From: Ignelater luminosus
Taxonomy: Eukaryota > Arthropoda > Insecta > Coleoptera > Elateridae
Direction: 5' to 3'
NCBI GenBank assembly: GCA_011009095.1
Contig: VTPC01090899.1
Coordinates: forward strand, 145,840 to 209,839
Length of the DNA stretch: 64,000 nt
Below, in pieces: positions 36,000 through 47,887 of this stretch. Position numbers and translations under genes: made by a program. The notes beneath the pieces are model-generated. The model searched no databases. It saw only the letters and a list, made by a program, of their open reading frames with translations, and was not told the origin of the DNA. The number at the start of each line of letters is the position of its first letter. Positions within the stretch are counted from its first letter, which is position 1.

Positions 36000-36660
36000 C
36001 AGCAAAAATTATTATTTTGTAATTAATTTAGTGAAAGATACGCAATTTTCTGTAACAGAATTTAATCGTCGATAGTCAACGCAAAAAAATTTTGTTCCAT
36101 TCTCTTTCAGAATTAAAATAACCGAAAGAGAACAACCACAATATTTTTCTCTAATGCCTTATTCAATTATAGTTGTTAGTCAACTTTTTTTATCGTGATT
36201 TGTAATTTAGCTTCTAACAGCTATACCAATTAATTTCTTTATTCGTTGAATAAATTAAATTTGTCTTGAATCACGCAATCTCAGGATTGAAGCAGCTTTT
36301 CTGCAAAATGCCGTTAATTGCAATTTAGGTAAAAACAATCTCTTTTGCCATTCGGAAATTTACATGAGAGAGTTAGTGATGGGAAGTTGTATTGTTTCTG
36401 ACAATTCTCGGCTCTCTGAAACATATGTGAAGTTTTGGTCAATGGTGGTCCTGTGTGTTTCAACTATCTCGACCAATTACTAATTAAGTCTAGAATGCCT
36501 AATATAGTTCTCCCATAATCTTGATTTCCTACACACATGGGACATGTATGGGTTATTTGATTAAGTGCACCATATCTGTAGCAAAGCCTTTTCTTTTGAA
36601 CGTGATAATGACCGGGTCTGTATCTGAATTGGTGTCAATTTCAACAACTTGACTTGTCCT
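36000..36660 (-). mobile_element. Ty3/gypsy LTR retrotransposon gag-pol fragment
   Basis: On the minus strand a broken zinc knuckle, CYRYGALNQITHTC (36583-36542), resembles the gag CCHC motif with the second Cys changed to Tyr. About 400 bp downstream, residues LILKENGTKFFCVDYRRLN (around 36125-36059) match the start of the gypsy reverse-transcriptase domain (VLVKK.DG..RFCVDYRKLN). The gap between them is too short to hold a normal protease, so an internal deletion is likely. Stops are present and no LTRs were identified. No catalytic YxDD motif was seen downstream. Confidence 0.65.
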
Positions 36661-36818
36661 GGTAAATGCAGTAAATTCGTCAATAGGAGTGATTCTAAGA
36701 GAAGTAATCTATGTAATCCAAACTATTTGGATCTGCAATACAAGACGTGTGTAAGTTTTGAATCTCGAAGGAAAGAGTTGGTATACTCTTTGTAAATTCA
36801 CGTCGTATCAGCTCGAAC

Positions 36819-36838
36819 GAATATATATATATATATAC
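36819..36838. repeat. (AT)n microsatellite
   Basis: About 18 bp of alternating TA. Confidence 0.9.
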
Positions 36839-36942
36839 AACTTTTCTTTTGGTTGTCGAATTCCTCTTCAAAAATTGTGTTTAACATAGATAGCTTTACG
36901 TATTGATTCCTAAGCAAGAAATCTAAACACTATATGCAATTA

Positions 36943-37349
36943 TACCGGGTCCCATTTCGCACTTAGAGCTATAAGTGTTAGGAGCGCGATATTTCGTAGA
37001 AATTCGACGCTATAGTTTTCGGGGTTGACGGTGAGCCGATGTGGAGGGTCAGTATACATCCACTCATCGCCAACAATTTTCTTAATCTCTGCTTTGCGTG
37101 AGCATCACCACCAGCTATTTCGACGCGTTCACACCATCACACCGTAGTCTCCACCATCACCGAGAACCAGCGGTCGCCGTCTCACCACCACCACCAGCTG
37201 TCTCTGCTACAACACCAAAACAAATGTAGAAGCACCATCATCTCACTCCAACACGACTAGGAAGACTGAAGAGGAGACATGTCTTAAACAATGCACCGCT
37301 TTCGGAGGATTAGACTTTGCTTGACTTGACTTGACTCACTCTACCGGGT
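36943..37349. repeat. GC-rich unit between 8-bp direct repeats TACCGGGT
   Basis: TACCGGGT occurs at 36943-36950 and at 37342-37349. The 391 bp between are much richer in GC than the flanks. They hold CACCATCAC/CACCACCACC triplet runs (37105-37200) and end in three TTGAC pentamers (37320-37335). Direct repeats of this length plus a simple terminal tail suggest an inserted short element such as a SINE or a truncated LINE. No tRNA promoter boxes or inverted ends were found. Frames in it are broken. Confidence 0.5.
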
Positions 37350-37429
37350 ATTATCTGATATTCCGCTCATTCGGCAATAATAAGTAAATCTAAATAGTGT
37401 AATTTTAAAGTAAGACAGTGATAAAACAT

Positions 37430-37850
37430 TTCACCACTGCATGCATTTTAAAAACGTGTCCGTGTTGTAATTCTCTGTCTGTATGCCATCCAGACTCTTT
37501 TTATTCGTTATTATCGTATTAGCGGAAATCCGAGTGACAAGTACAGTAAGACCATTATTGCTTGTCTAGAAAAAATTGTTTTCCGCAGGTGATGTTATCT
37601 ATATTTCATTCCGTTTACTATCATTTACTTATAGGATGAAGTTGGCCACTAAGAAATTCTTTTTGTAATGACGCCAATGCCACCCGGAAAACACTTCTGC
37701 TAAAGTGGTTGCCTACTGTTTGAAACAAATAATCTTTAAAGAATAAGGTGACAAACATAAACGGAGCGATCGTCATTCGTCAACATTCGTCCTTACTCGG
37801 TTTTGTCGCCAACTTCACATTAAAATAAAAGTTTGATAACGACTGTGAAA
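37430..37850. promoter_or_regulatory. Candidate conserved regulatory block
   Basis: Complex, balanced sequence. An example is GGTGACAAACATAAACGGAG near 37748 followed by CGATCGTCATTCGTC. It also holds GTAATGACGCC near 37667. No frame. Function inferred from composition. Confidence 0.25.
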
Positions 37851-40800
37851 AGTAATATCGTCTGGACAAGCAATACTGATCTTACTGTAGGATGTAAAAA
37901 GGAATAACAAGATGTGCTTTTAGTACTGGAAAAGATAAACCTCTGGTGACAGTAGACAAAATCAGAAACAATGAGTAACGACAGAATCATAACTTTTAAT
38001 AAAACTAAGCTGTTGATCTTGTTCTAAGAACTTGACTTTTGGCAGAAAACAATTTAATTCAGAACCATAAAGAAAAGGGACTGCAGAAGTGGAGCACCTT
38101 GCTGTGAAATGTTTAGTCATTTTCAAAAATACATTAAATTGATTATAACAAATCTACCCATTCAACTTTACGGATTTAATTCTTATAAATCCGCCTTTTA
38201 GTTCTGCCTATAGTTTTTTTGAATTAACTCCTGATGTTCACAAACCTCATTGCAAACCGAAAAGAGAACAAAAAATTGCAGTACCTGAAAGAAGCCTGGA
38301 CGAATCGAGACGTCGAAAGAGTAAAGTGTACACTTAAGAATATTTGTTTCTTCCAAGATATTAAGACAATTTTTTACATTCCCCAGTTTGTGACAAGGTA
38401 ATACTTTTCTACCTTACATTTAACCTATAAACAAAAAGCTTGCAGGTCTCAGTTGTCTTGCTCTCTTCGAGTTTCACAATGTAATATACCAGAAAAAACA
38501 TGTAATGTATTTAACATTTTATATTATTACATCAATCTTACTCTCATTGCTGACACAATAAGAGCCATAATCAGTTACGAAAAGAGGCAAAACACGAGTG
38601 GTTCCTATGGTAAATATTCTCACAACCATCACTAGTAACTAAAACTATTCGAATTAGCAAATTCGTGAAAAAGTTTAAAATTGACAAGATTCTATTTAAT
38701 AAGCAAAAACCAAAATGTTGCCTATGTGGTAGTAGCTTAACAGAACCTTTAAGGACGTACCTATTGTAATTTCTTAGTTCTTCACCTTGATTATTACTTT
38801 TGCTGAACCTATGTATCTGATAGTAAAATGATAGGACGCTTGTGCGTGTAAATCAACTTACTATACCTTTTTTGGAATGTGCCAAGTTTGAAACTTTTAT
38901 TAAACCTTAGTTGTATACACTTCTTAGTCTTTACCTTCTTCCAGGAAAAAGAAGAAATGTTTACTCTTACCGCTAAGTATCTTCTAAGTTTGCAGAAACT
39001 TTTAGTAATCATTCGGATTGTTGATAAAATTCTCAAAATACAGTCATCGTTTCCATTAAAATAAATATTTATTTCTTTTTGATGGTCTGGTTTTATAATA
39101 AATCTGGCTTTAACTGATTATGAACTAAAAATCAATCTAAATATCAGTATGATAGAACAAGCTTAATCTGTCAGTAACATAAATGTCGATTTTCTTAAAA
39201 CTCATGAACTATACGCAGTTTCCTGTAGAGTTTCTACAACTTAACATTTTTTATGCTTTACTTTTTATTCTTATTACATCAGGTTCAAGTCATCTGGCTT
39301 AGAGATTGTTATCTGTTTTAAAAGCTTTTAGAAGGTCGTGAAGTTGGGCAATTCATAATAAATCTGGAAAAGGTCAGGATAATAATAAGGATAAACAATA
39401 AGTATCTAGGTGAAAAGGCGCCACTTGATTCTTGGTCAAAAGAAAGTAAATTCAGAAACTTTTGTCGCAGACTTGTTATCATTGTATAGTACAGTACATA
39501 AAAGTCAATTTGAGAATTAACAAACAGTCAAAGTTATATTTCTGTTAAATCATTAATTAATAACGTGAAGTATTTGTTAATTTACTTATGTGTACGTCTA
39601 ATGTGTTGAGCTTTTCCAAACTATAGCATTTAGCTATCAAACACCGGATATTAAATAATACATACTCTGATTTCATGTAGAAACTGCGTTACCACCAAAC
39701 CTATCCCAACTCTATAGTCTCATGGAAATCTACTAGATGTGGTTTAATGCTTTTCTTAAAACCATTAAAAATTTCATAACATATACCAAATTCAAAATAA
39801 TTTACCAAACTGAATTCATAAAAGTGGACATAATTTTCTATCTATAAATCTTACCAATTAAGCAAAATAATTGTCTCACTTGGGAAAGTTCCCAAAAAAG
39901 TTTTAGTATATTTTTGAATTTCCCGTTATTCTCTTATAACAACAATCATAAATTTTGTATTTTTATTAAAAGAATATACATTACTATGAACGTTTAAAGG
40001 GAAATAAGCGGGCGTACTATCGAGAAAAGCTTTAGAGTAATCAAGATGGAGGCACAAAATAGCAAGCACCTGAAACTTTCAATTCTATTTATTATTTATT
40101 GGTTATTAATTACAATTTGTTAATCTAACGAAAAAGTATTATTTGTTACCTTAGATTCCTGGGAAATATGGAAGTTTAATCAAACAAAAAGTTATTTGAA
40201 CGCCAAGAATAAAAGACATCATCACAAGATAATCAGAGACGTCTCTCTAGTTGAAAAGCTTCTTAACCTACTGCAGTATAAATTATTAGAAATTTTAGAA
40301 ACAAGATTTTTCTTAATCTGAATGTGTCCAGGATAAACTATAAAGAAAAATTCTCAAATTGTAGAACACGCACAAGAATCGTTATTCTATTTACACTTCT
40401 AAATAATACTAATACCAGAAGCTCAAAATATACAACAAAAAGTAAGAACCTAATGGGGCACATAATATAATGAGTGCAAATCTCTAGCCAACAAAGCTAA
40501 TCGCTCTTAAGTATATAATGTGCTTGTTTTGCATTGTTCGCAAGGAAAACTTGAAAAGAGCACAATCCGCAAACATATTCTAAATGTCATTTTTTTATTG
40601 TATACGGGTCGGCAGATTCTACCATTACAACAGTCTTGAATTCCTATATATTTACAGTATCTGTTCGGATCTATATTTGTAACAAATATCAATAGGTTTT
40701 ATGGATCGGTCCGAGAAGGTTTAGTTCTTTGTTACTGTTTGTGGCTTGTTTGCGGTTTAGGATATGCCCTGCTGCGTACGTGGCCCGTGTCCCTGGTATC

Positions 40801-41890
40801 AACTTCCTTTTTCTCAAAATATCTTAAAGAGACATATCTTTATATACAATAGAGAAAAATCTTAGATCCAGGTGTTGGGCGATCATAAAATAGAATAATA
40901 TATAAATCTAGTTACTTTTTTACCCCATAAAAACCGCCTTCATCGCCATATGTATACTATGTAATTAAACTAATTTGCAACAAATTTCTTCTTAAAAAGT
41001 AATCCCCATTCAGTTGAGCTCCCGCAATCACATTTAATAACAGTGTAGAAAGTTTATAAATTTCCGCTTATAGAACACCCCTAGCTCTATCATCATAATC
41101 TTTACACCAGATGTTATTACGAGATCTCGGCAGGACGTATCTGTGTACAAAAGAACGGGTTAACATTGTATTGTGAACAAAGAAAGGACAAATCTAAAAA
41201 TTATACCCTTTTAAAAGACTTGTCCTTAAATTACATCACGTCAGAATATATTACACGTTGCGAAAAACTTCAATATGAAAAGAAGGATTATGTATATATC
41301 ACGTTATGGTTAAATTAGCTAAGGATTTTTAAATGTAAGGGCTTGCCAGATTGAATAATTGATATGTAACATATAGTGAAGGTGAAGATTCTTATCAATA
41401 TTCAGAAGTAATCCACTTTGATATTGATATAATCTTTATTATTATAATAGCATTAAAATTATAAATTGAATTTCTACTTAATTGAAAAATTCTGTGACTG
41501 GAATTTAACAACTACATAGGTCTGGATTGTTGTCACACGCCATCGAATTCAAATTAATACCAAATTACCTTTGATCGAATTACGACGGTTAGTCCAGTGA
41601 TTGAATGTGACCAATACACAATCAACACACCCCTTCAAGGGAATGTCTGGGATAAATTTAGATGAAAATGTCTTTCCGATAATGGTTGGTGTATAAATCT
41701 GCTACTATAACATTTCCTCTAACTTTATGAAAATAATTTTAGATTAAGTTGTAAAAGATTTAGTATCTCTTAAAGAATTATGATAAATATACAATACCGT
41801 ACTATTCTTTTGTTCTCTTCTTACTTTAATAGAAAAATACTTCTTGATTTTTCTGTATTTTATATAACCACATCCGTACAAAACGTGACG
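37851..41890. other. No recognised gene
   Basis: Four kilobases of AT-rich DNA. Frames at 38453-38635, 38809-39064 (overlapping on both strands) and 40507-40692 have no domain. A small GC rise near 40700-40800 has no motif I can name. Confidence 0.5.
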
Positions 41891-41894
41891 GTTT

Positions 41895-42264
41895 AAAGTT
41901 GTAATAAGTAAACTGAAGAAAAATAAAGCGCCGGGAAATGACACAATACCAGAAGCTATAAAATATGGCAGCAAAAATTTCATGCTAAATAATACAAACT
42001 TTATTAAAAAATATGGACAGAAGAAAGAATGTTGGAAGATTGGGAAAACGAAATATTAATGCCAATTCCCTTCCATAATATAGAAATCCTGAAAACTGTT
42101 TCACTTGTAGGGAAGATTGTGTCGTTGAACACATTTTGTGAACTACTGATATCAGTCTTAGTACAATAGAATATTATAAAAGCATGATAAAAAACAATTG
42201 GTGACTATCAGTGCGGGTTTTAGAATAAATAAAGCTACAATGAATACTTCAAATAAGCTACATC
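41895..42264 (+). mobile_element. APE-type LINE reverse transcriptase, 5' part of a split copy
   Basis: The plus strand reads LKKNKAPGNDTIPEAIKYGS, then in a shifted frame WTEERMLEDWENEILMPIP, then IGDYQCGF. These are consecutive N-terminal motifs of a LINE reverse transcriptase (NKAPGxDxIPxE, W...W....I.PI, and I..QxGFR). Frameshifts and stops abound. A mariner copy begins at 42267, and LINE sequence resumes at 43515, so the mariner landed in this LINE. Confidence 0.7.
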
Positions 42265-42266
42265 TA

Positions 42267-43512
42267 GTATGCTTACTGGAGAAATTTCTACAATCGGGTA
42301 CTTCCGGTAGTGTCAGCGTTGTGCCATTTTCAAATTCGAAATATTTGTCACTTCTAACATAATTCAGTTGATAGTTCGTACCCAGCTAACCAGTTCTGCT
42401 TACATAGCACAAGTAATTTTGTGAAAAAATGGAACTTTTGCGTGAACATTTTTGAGAAATGAATTTTCACGATTTTCGAAGCAACTTAACACCCAAACAA
42501 CGCATCGAACGGCTTAATGCGACTTTTGGTAAGGAAGCTCCATCGAATAGAATTCTTTATAATTGGTTTGCCGAGTTCCAGCATGGACGTTCTTTTCTCA
42601 GTGATGAATTTCGTGAATGTCCTCGTCTGTTATTGCCACTAATGTTGATGCCGTGCATGAAATGATTGAGCGAGATCGGTATGTGACATACCATAAAATA
42701 GGGGTCACCTTGGGCATTGACATTAAAGCAACACACACGATTTTACACGATCATTTAAACGTACGGAAGCTTCGCAGTCGCTGAATTCCACATAATTTGA
42801 GTGGAGCTCAAAAGAAGAATCGTGTGAATTGGTAACTAGAAGGAAATGCTAAAGAAATTCTACCGAGATCATTCAAATTTAGTGTACGACATTGTTACTG
42901 GTGACGAAAGTTGGACTTACTCATACGAGCTAGAAACTAAACAACAATTTACTAGTTGGATGTTTCGAGGTAAGTCGAAACCCACAAAAGTTGTTCGTTC
43001 CTGAGTGTTGCAAAGCAAATGATCGCTTATTTCTTCCGTACTTCGAGACATGTTTCAACCATAGCTTTAGAGGATCGAAAAACTGTGAACGCTGATCGGT
43101 ACACAACAATTTGTTTGTCGGAAGTCATCGATGAATCAGAAAAAAACAATCCAAATCCTTCTTCACCATGAAAATGTAGCTTTACAATCTGTCGACTTTT
43201 TAGCCAGTGAAAAAGTGAAATTAATGTCAAATTGTCCTGATCTACCACCAAATGACTCCTTTCTGTTTTCGACAACCAAAAACAAATGCGTGATGAGCGT
43301 TATTCTTCGCCTGAAGCAGCCGTTGCGACATTTAGGCAACTGGTTTCTAAGGTATCAGCTTCATATTGGAAAAAATGCTTCAAAAATTGGTCTGAGCGTA
43401 TGCAAAAATGTATTGGTGCTAAGGGCGAATATTTTGAAAACAATAAAGCCATTTACTAAACTGTATCTGCGTTTTTCTTAACTATTTGGAGAAATTCTTT
43501 TAGCAAGTCTCG
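42267..43512 (+). mobile_element. mariner transposon inserted in a LINE
   Basis: Terminal repeats align over 24 bp without gaps: the left reads TAGTATGCTTACTGGAGAAA (from 42265), the right, reverse-complemented, TACGAGACTTGCTAAAAGAA (from 43514). They share the CTT.CT..A core and a following TTTC. TA dinucleotides at 42265-42266 and 43513-43514 serve as the target duplication. Length is 1246 bp. Flanks on both sides are LINE coding sequence in the same orientation. Confidence 0.75.
42429..43481 (+). pseudogene. mariner transposase pseudogene with D-to-E change in second catalytic motif
   Basis: Starts MELLREHF, stop, then NFHDFRSNLTPKQRIERLNA (helix-turn-helix region), open at 42459-42665. 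After several frame breaks comes VTGDESWTYSYE near 42900 (first Asp). The expected HHDN motif reads LLHHENVA near 43160, so the second catalytic Asp is Glu. The third motif CPDLPPNDSFLF near 43240 keeps its Asp. The C-terminal part runs open to 43481. At least four frame breaks or stops make it non-functional. Confidence 0.85.
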
Positions 43513-43514
43513 TA

Positions 43515-43600
43515 TTAGATAGGTTTGAGTTCCAAATACCATCTAGATTAATAAATTTCTTAAGAATGACAATGGACAAACACAGTACAAAGTACATGAG
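43515..43600 (+). mobile_element. LINE reverse transcriptase, 3' part of the copy split by mariner
   Basis: Reads FQIPSRLINFLRMTMDKHST, the LINE motif that follows the first catalytic Asp region (xxGIPxKLIxLIxMTL). Sequence between the upstream fragment (ending just after the QCGF motif) and this piece, about 50-60 codons, is missing. The LINE had therefore lost this part, or the mariner insertion was accompanied by a deletion. Confidence 0.6.
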
Positions 43601-43681
43601 TTTTTCTTTATTAAATTAATTCTAATTATTAAATACATATTCCGCTAACTAAAACTTACAACAATAAGCTATCTTAAAAAA

Positions 43682-45870
43682 CTATAAATAAAAGATTTCT
43701 TCTAGCTCCCTCCCCGGGAGCAATGTTCCCAAGATTGAGGCTGAATTTCCCCTGTGAATGGCGATACTTAATCTCTGCATCAGGAAGGTAGTAGATCTTG
43801 TTTTGCCAGTTACAGAAGTGATACGTACTCCTATTCTTTGTAACAACTTTAAGGATTTCTTGCCTCACACCCCGCTTGTTTCGAAGATTACCAAACTCGA
43901 AGTGGCTTAACAGTTGGGCGTATTTCTTTTTCTTCTCGGCCTCTCCAGTAACTGCTACATAACCGACTGTTTTAGAGGTTCCAGAAAGGTGGGAGGGAGC
44001 GAAGAAACATTCCTTATTAAACATCTTTCTCTTCTCCATAGAACCAGTGTTTGTCCATCTGGTCTCTTATTGTCGAATCTGGAACAACCAGGAGTTTCTC
44101 TAATATAGGGTACACCCGCTGTTCGTAATGCTCGCAGCATATCATTATTTAGGCAGTCGCGTCGTGTCGAGAGATAATTTTCGTACTTAGTTTACATGCT
44201 AAACCAGGCAAATCCTTAGCTGAGACTGCTGCACCGCAGGGGCATCGGTGCGATTGACATACGTCTGCTTCCAATCTGATAGCGGCAGAGGTTCTAACGG
44301 TTTCTCTAGACATGTGAGTCCCCAACTGTGGAGAAGGTAGGGCATTGAGTCAGGAATCAGATGTCATGCATTGCGCCGCTAAAAGACGAGCTTTACCTTC
44401 TACTGTATTAATTGAAATTGTAAGATCGAACAAAGTGTGCTGAATCACTGTAGCTTTCCATACAGATTAAATGCAGCAAACGGGACCTGCTGGGACTTAC
44501 TCAGCATGACGCAAGGTCTTCTAAAATTTTTGGCTTTTAGCAGTAATTGTTATTGTATTAAAAAGGATGTTGGCTAGAAGGAGAGACTCAAGATAAGACA
44601 GAAAACTGTTTTACAAGTCCACCCTTCTTTACCGGTGAGGACGATTGCAACCAAGCGTCTCTCGAAAGATAAATGTTTAGGATGGCTTCTAATGACGACT
44701 TCAGCGTGGCGTCATATTTTTCCAAGAGACATTTTCCTCCAAGTCGGACATCTTAGAAAATAGATCAGGCGAGGGATAGGTATTGATTCGCGAATGAGAA
44801 AAAAGGCAGAATGGCGACTGAGGAGTAGTAAGCGCTTTGTCATTATGTCTAGTGCTTCAGTTTCTTTTTGAAAAATGGTGTCAATCGCTTCATTTCTTTA
44901 GAGGAACTCCAAGTAGTTGTATGTTTTCCTCTTGCATTACTGTTAAGCCTGGTGCCCTTTTCTTGAAGAGCTCTATCGCCATTTCGCACTTTAATGAGTT
45001 TAGGGTTAGTCCCACTTTAGTGGCCATTTTCTGCACGACACCTAAGTTTGCCAACACGACTTCTGGACTGTTCCCTATGGTGGCATTGTATAAATACCAT
45101 AGGTTTAGTTCCGTCTGTGTGGCATGCATAATTGGCTATATAACAAGAGTAAAAATTGCAGGCCCTAACGGGTCTCCTTGCTGGCATCCGAGTGCGGACG
45201 GGAGAGAGGCTGCTAATAGCACTTAGTATTATATCCCTCTTAACTTCACTGAATGCATTTTGGAAGTCTAGCCTTAGAACAAGCTTGAGAGATTTTTGTT
45301 TGGCATTAATATAAGTCAATGCTGCGTGAGTGCCAATTTCGGCTCCTCTTGGAATTCTCACTCCTAGCTGATGAGGGGCGAGTTTATTAGTTATAGGCTT
45401 TTTGATTATTTGATACACCACCTTCGTAGCCATTCTTCGAAAAGTTATATTCACTGTTATCGGTCTAATTCCAGCAGTTTTCGTTTTTAGAACTGTTAGA
45501 CCGAAGTAACATAGTAATGAAATATAATAATGCTTTAGTGAGTCGTTCATGGATTCTTCTTCCTTCGCGGTGAGATCTTTTAGCATTTGAGGCTTCATTC
45601 CGTCAATGCCACCTGCAGATCCTGACGGTAAAGTAGCCATGATAGCTTTCAGTTCCTTCTCCTCTGCTTCGAGTACTTCAATGGGTTCTGTCGGTGGGAT
45701 AAGAGGGTGCTTTTTTGCAAGGATAAGAATGGTTTCGTTATTGTGGGGCGCTATAGTGTCTTTTGATGTCAATAGTCGTAGTGCGGCAGGTATATCACCG
45801 TCGGTTAGCTTTGCCTCCACCTTCTTCGTTAACTGAGTTTTGTTTGGGGTCCTTCTGTGTGTAGGGTTGG
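43682..45870 (-). pseudogene. RLE-type LINE polyprotein remnant (RT plus restriction-like endonuclease)
   Basis: Minus-strand ORF2-like remnant, 5'-truncated near 45870. In order: GSAGGIDGMKPQMLKDL and KTAGIRPITV (fingers), LGVRIPRGAEIGTHAAL, LDFQNAFSEV (first catalytic Asp), GCQQGDPLGPAIF (near 45150). The palm motif near 45090 reads WYLYNATIG, where two Asp are expected. Downstream are a Cys-rich motif CQSHRCPCG near 44250 and a KRPDG motif at about 44066, as in restriction-like endonucleases of R2-type LINEs, then APSHLSGTSKTVG and, in a third frame, LSIAIHRGNSASILG ending at a stop at 43682. The following motif has Asn where the second endonuclease Asp usually lies. Multiple frame breaks; dead copy. 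The RLE assignment is from motif order; the clade is not fixed. Confidence 0.75.
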
Positions 45871-46488
45871 GGTTGTGAGCATGAGGAGCGGCTGCGGAGC
45901 GGTTGGACTTCTATACTGATATACTCTCTTTTACATAGATTGTTAAATTGGAGACTTTTTCAGACGGATTTGTCAAGTGAAGTACAGCAAAAGTAAATAG
46001 TACAGGAGTAATAGTAGACAACGTTACGGTTACAAAGCTCTATACTATTGGTAACGCTGCTCAACCTAGCAGTTGAAATCGTAATAAGGAAAAGCATACA
46101 GTAACAAGAAGATATTAACAAAAGCGAACCTATCAAGCAGTGCAAAAAGGGCAAGAATATTATAGAAGAGATTTTCAGGTATCGGTTATATCACTAATAG
46201 GCAACGCATCGAATTAATTTCACCATTTGGCTTGGAAGTGCTGTTAAAAGCCACCACACGTAGTAACATTTCATTACTATTGGAAATCTCTCAGGTACTT
46301 TTTAATTTTTAACATCAAACGTGAATTTGTTGGCCAGAATCTTTAAAGACGATCTAATGACGTTACGAATTTTGGGTTAGGTTTATATAATTTGTAAATA
46401 TCTTTTTTAGCACCATATTTTATTTTTATTATAATTTCCCAGAAATGCTTATATCAGATTTTGCTTTATTAATACTCTTCGTATGTTT
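45871..46488. other. No recognised feature
   Basis: GC-rich to about 45910, possibly the decayed 5' part of the neighbouring LINE, then AT-rich. The minus-strand frame 45960-46154 has no recognisable domain. Confidence 0.5.
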
Positions 46489-46620
46489 AGTTATAATCAG
46501 TCACTAAAAATGGAAGGAGTTAGCTTCCCAATTCCCTAAGTTATAATACTGGTTTGGGTGATATTGCTTTGATACTTTATGGACGTTTAAAGCTTCAGAA
46601 ACTGATAAATTGAAATAGAT
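46489..46620 (-). repeat. Interspersed repeat, copy A
   Basis: Pairs in inverted orientation with 48813-48898. Shared landmarks are AGTGACTGATTATAACT at the end and CTTTAAACGTCCATAAAGT in the body. Copy A carries about 40 extra bases between them. Identity of the family unknown. Confidence 0.55.
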
Positions 46621-47289
46621 TAAAATGATACCCCCATACACATCAAAGTAATAAAATAAGCAGTTGCTAGACAACAAATTTTATAGTTGACTGTTTGTTG
46701 ACAGTGACCTATTTTGTTTCGTTTCATTTTTATTGGTTGTTACCTATCTACTTAGAATCCGAGACTACAATAATTTCTGATATTGCTCTAAAAATTAACT
46801 TTGGCTAAGCTTATGAGTTCAAAATCCCACAGAAGGAAAATATACAAAGTGTTCATAAACGTTTCTGGGTTCAGTGGGCTGTGAAATCATGTTTGCGGCT
46901 GCATTTGCCGCATTTTAAAAAACAGGATATGTATTAGAATGTTTGTCACGTTACACGCATTACATCGTTGTTATGATGGTTGCCTAATCTTATGTCTTTA
47001 AAGACTTAATAAGTTACAATTAGTGTACGAATTCAACTAATCTAATAAAAAAAGACTTTTTCGTGCAGTAAGCGCAGTTAGAGCAAAAAAATGTGGAACA
47101 ATGCAACAGATTTCAGCACAAGGTTAATTAAATTGCTAAATGCAGGACGACATTTGCAACTGACAAATGACAGAAAACAAATACGTATTAGTTGTTGAAA
47201 CAAATCAAGAAGAAGGCACATCAAAATTAGATTCCATAGCTAATTGGACCTAGAAGCATTTATGAACACTTTATACATTTGAACAGGTA

Positions 47290-47887
47290 GATAAATTTAA
47301 GTACATACTTAGGGATACAAATCAATAATAAAATCGTAATATATCAAGATGTAAAACAAAGAATACAAACAGAAAACAAATTGTATTACTGTCACAAACC
47401 TATACTGAAAGATAAAAATTTCAGTAAAAAAAAATAAGACAATACAAGGGATTAATAAGAACAGCTGCGATTTATGCAGCAGAGACACAAACGCTCACAA
47501 AAAAAGATGAAAAACAGATGAGAGTAATGGATAGAAAGTTTCTAAGATTAATAAATGGGACCTATACAAAGAAGTCAAGACAAGTGTACAGCAAGAATGA
47601 ACCATGAGCTAATAAAAAGAATCGACAAGAAAGACATAATAAGAACGATAAAGGCACAAAGAATCGCATGGCTAGTGCACATAGAAAGAAACAAAAATAA
47701 AATGATTAAGCGAATCACAGAATGGAAACCTATAAAAGAGCAAAAGGAAGGCCAAAAAAAAAGATGGTTAGACCATATACTAGAAGATATAAGAACAATT
47801 AAAATAAGTAACTGGAAAGGAAAGGCGGGTAACAGGAAAATATGGAAGAAGATAATACAAACCGCCAAAACAGACAAGAATCTATAG
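47290..47887 (+). mobile_element. RTE-like LINE, ORF2 C-terminal fragment
   Basis: The plus strand carries the C-terminal region of a LINE ORF2 in shifting frames: RTAAIYAAETQTLTKKDEKQ near 47460-47520, then MDRKFLRLINGTYTKK. From 47555 an open frame of 110 codons follows, with KAKGRPKKRWLDHILEDI-like sequence (RWLDHILEDIRTIKISNWKG) and IWKKIIQTAKTDKNL before the stop at 47887. The order (AETxxLTKKD, GRPxxRWxDxVxxD, W..I...AK) is typical of the end of RTE-like ORF2. The antisense frame 47575-47925 is a shadow. Confidence 0.7.

Noticed and set aside
44837..45226. 129-codon plus-strand frame
   Set aside because: Antisense shadow of the RLE-type LINE.
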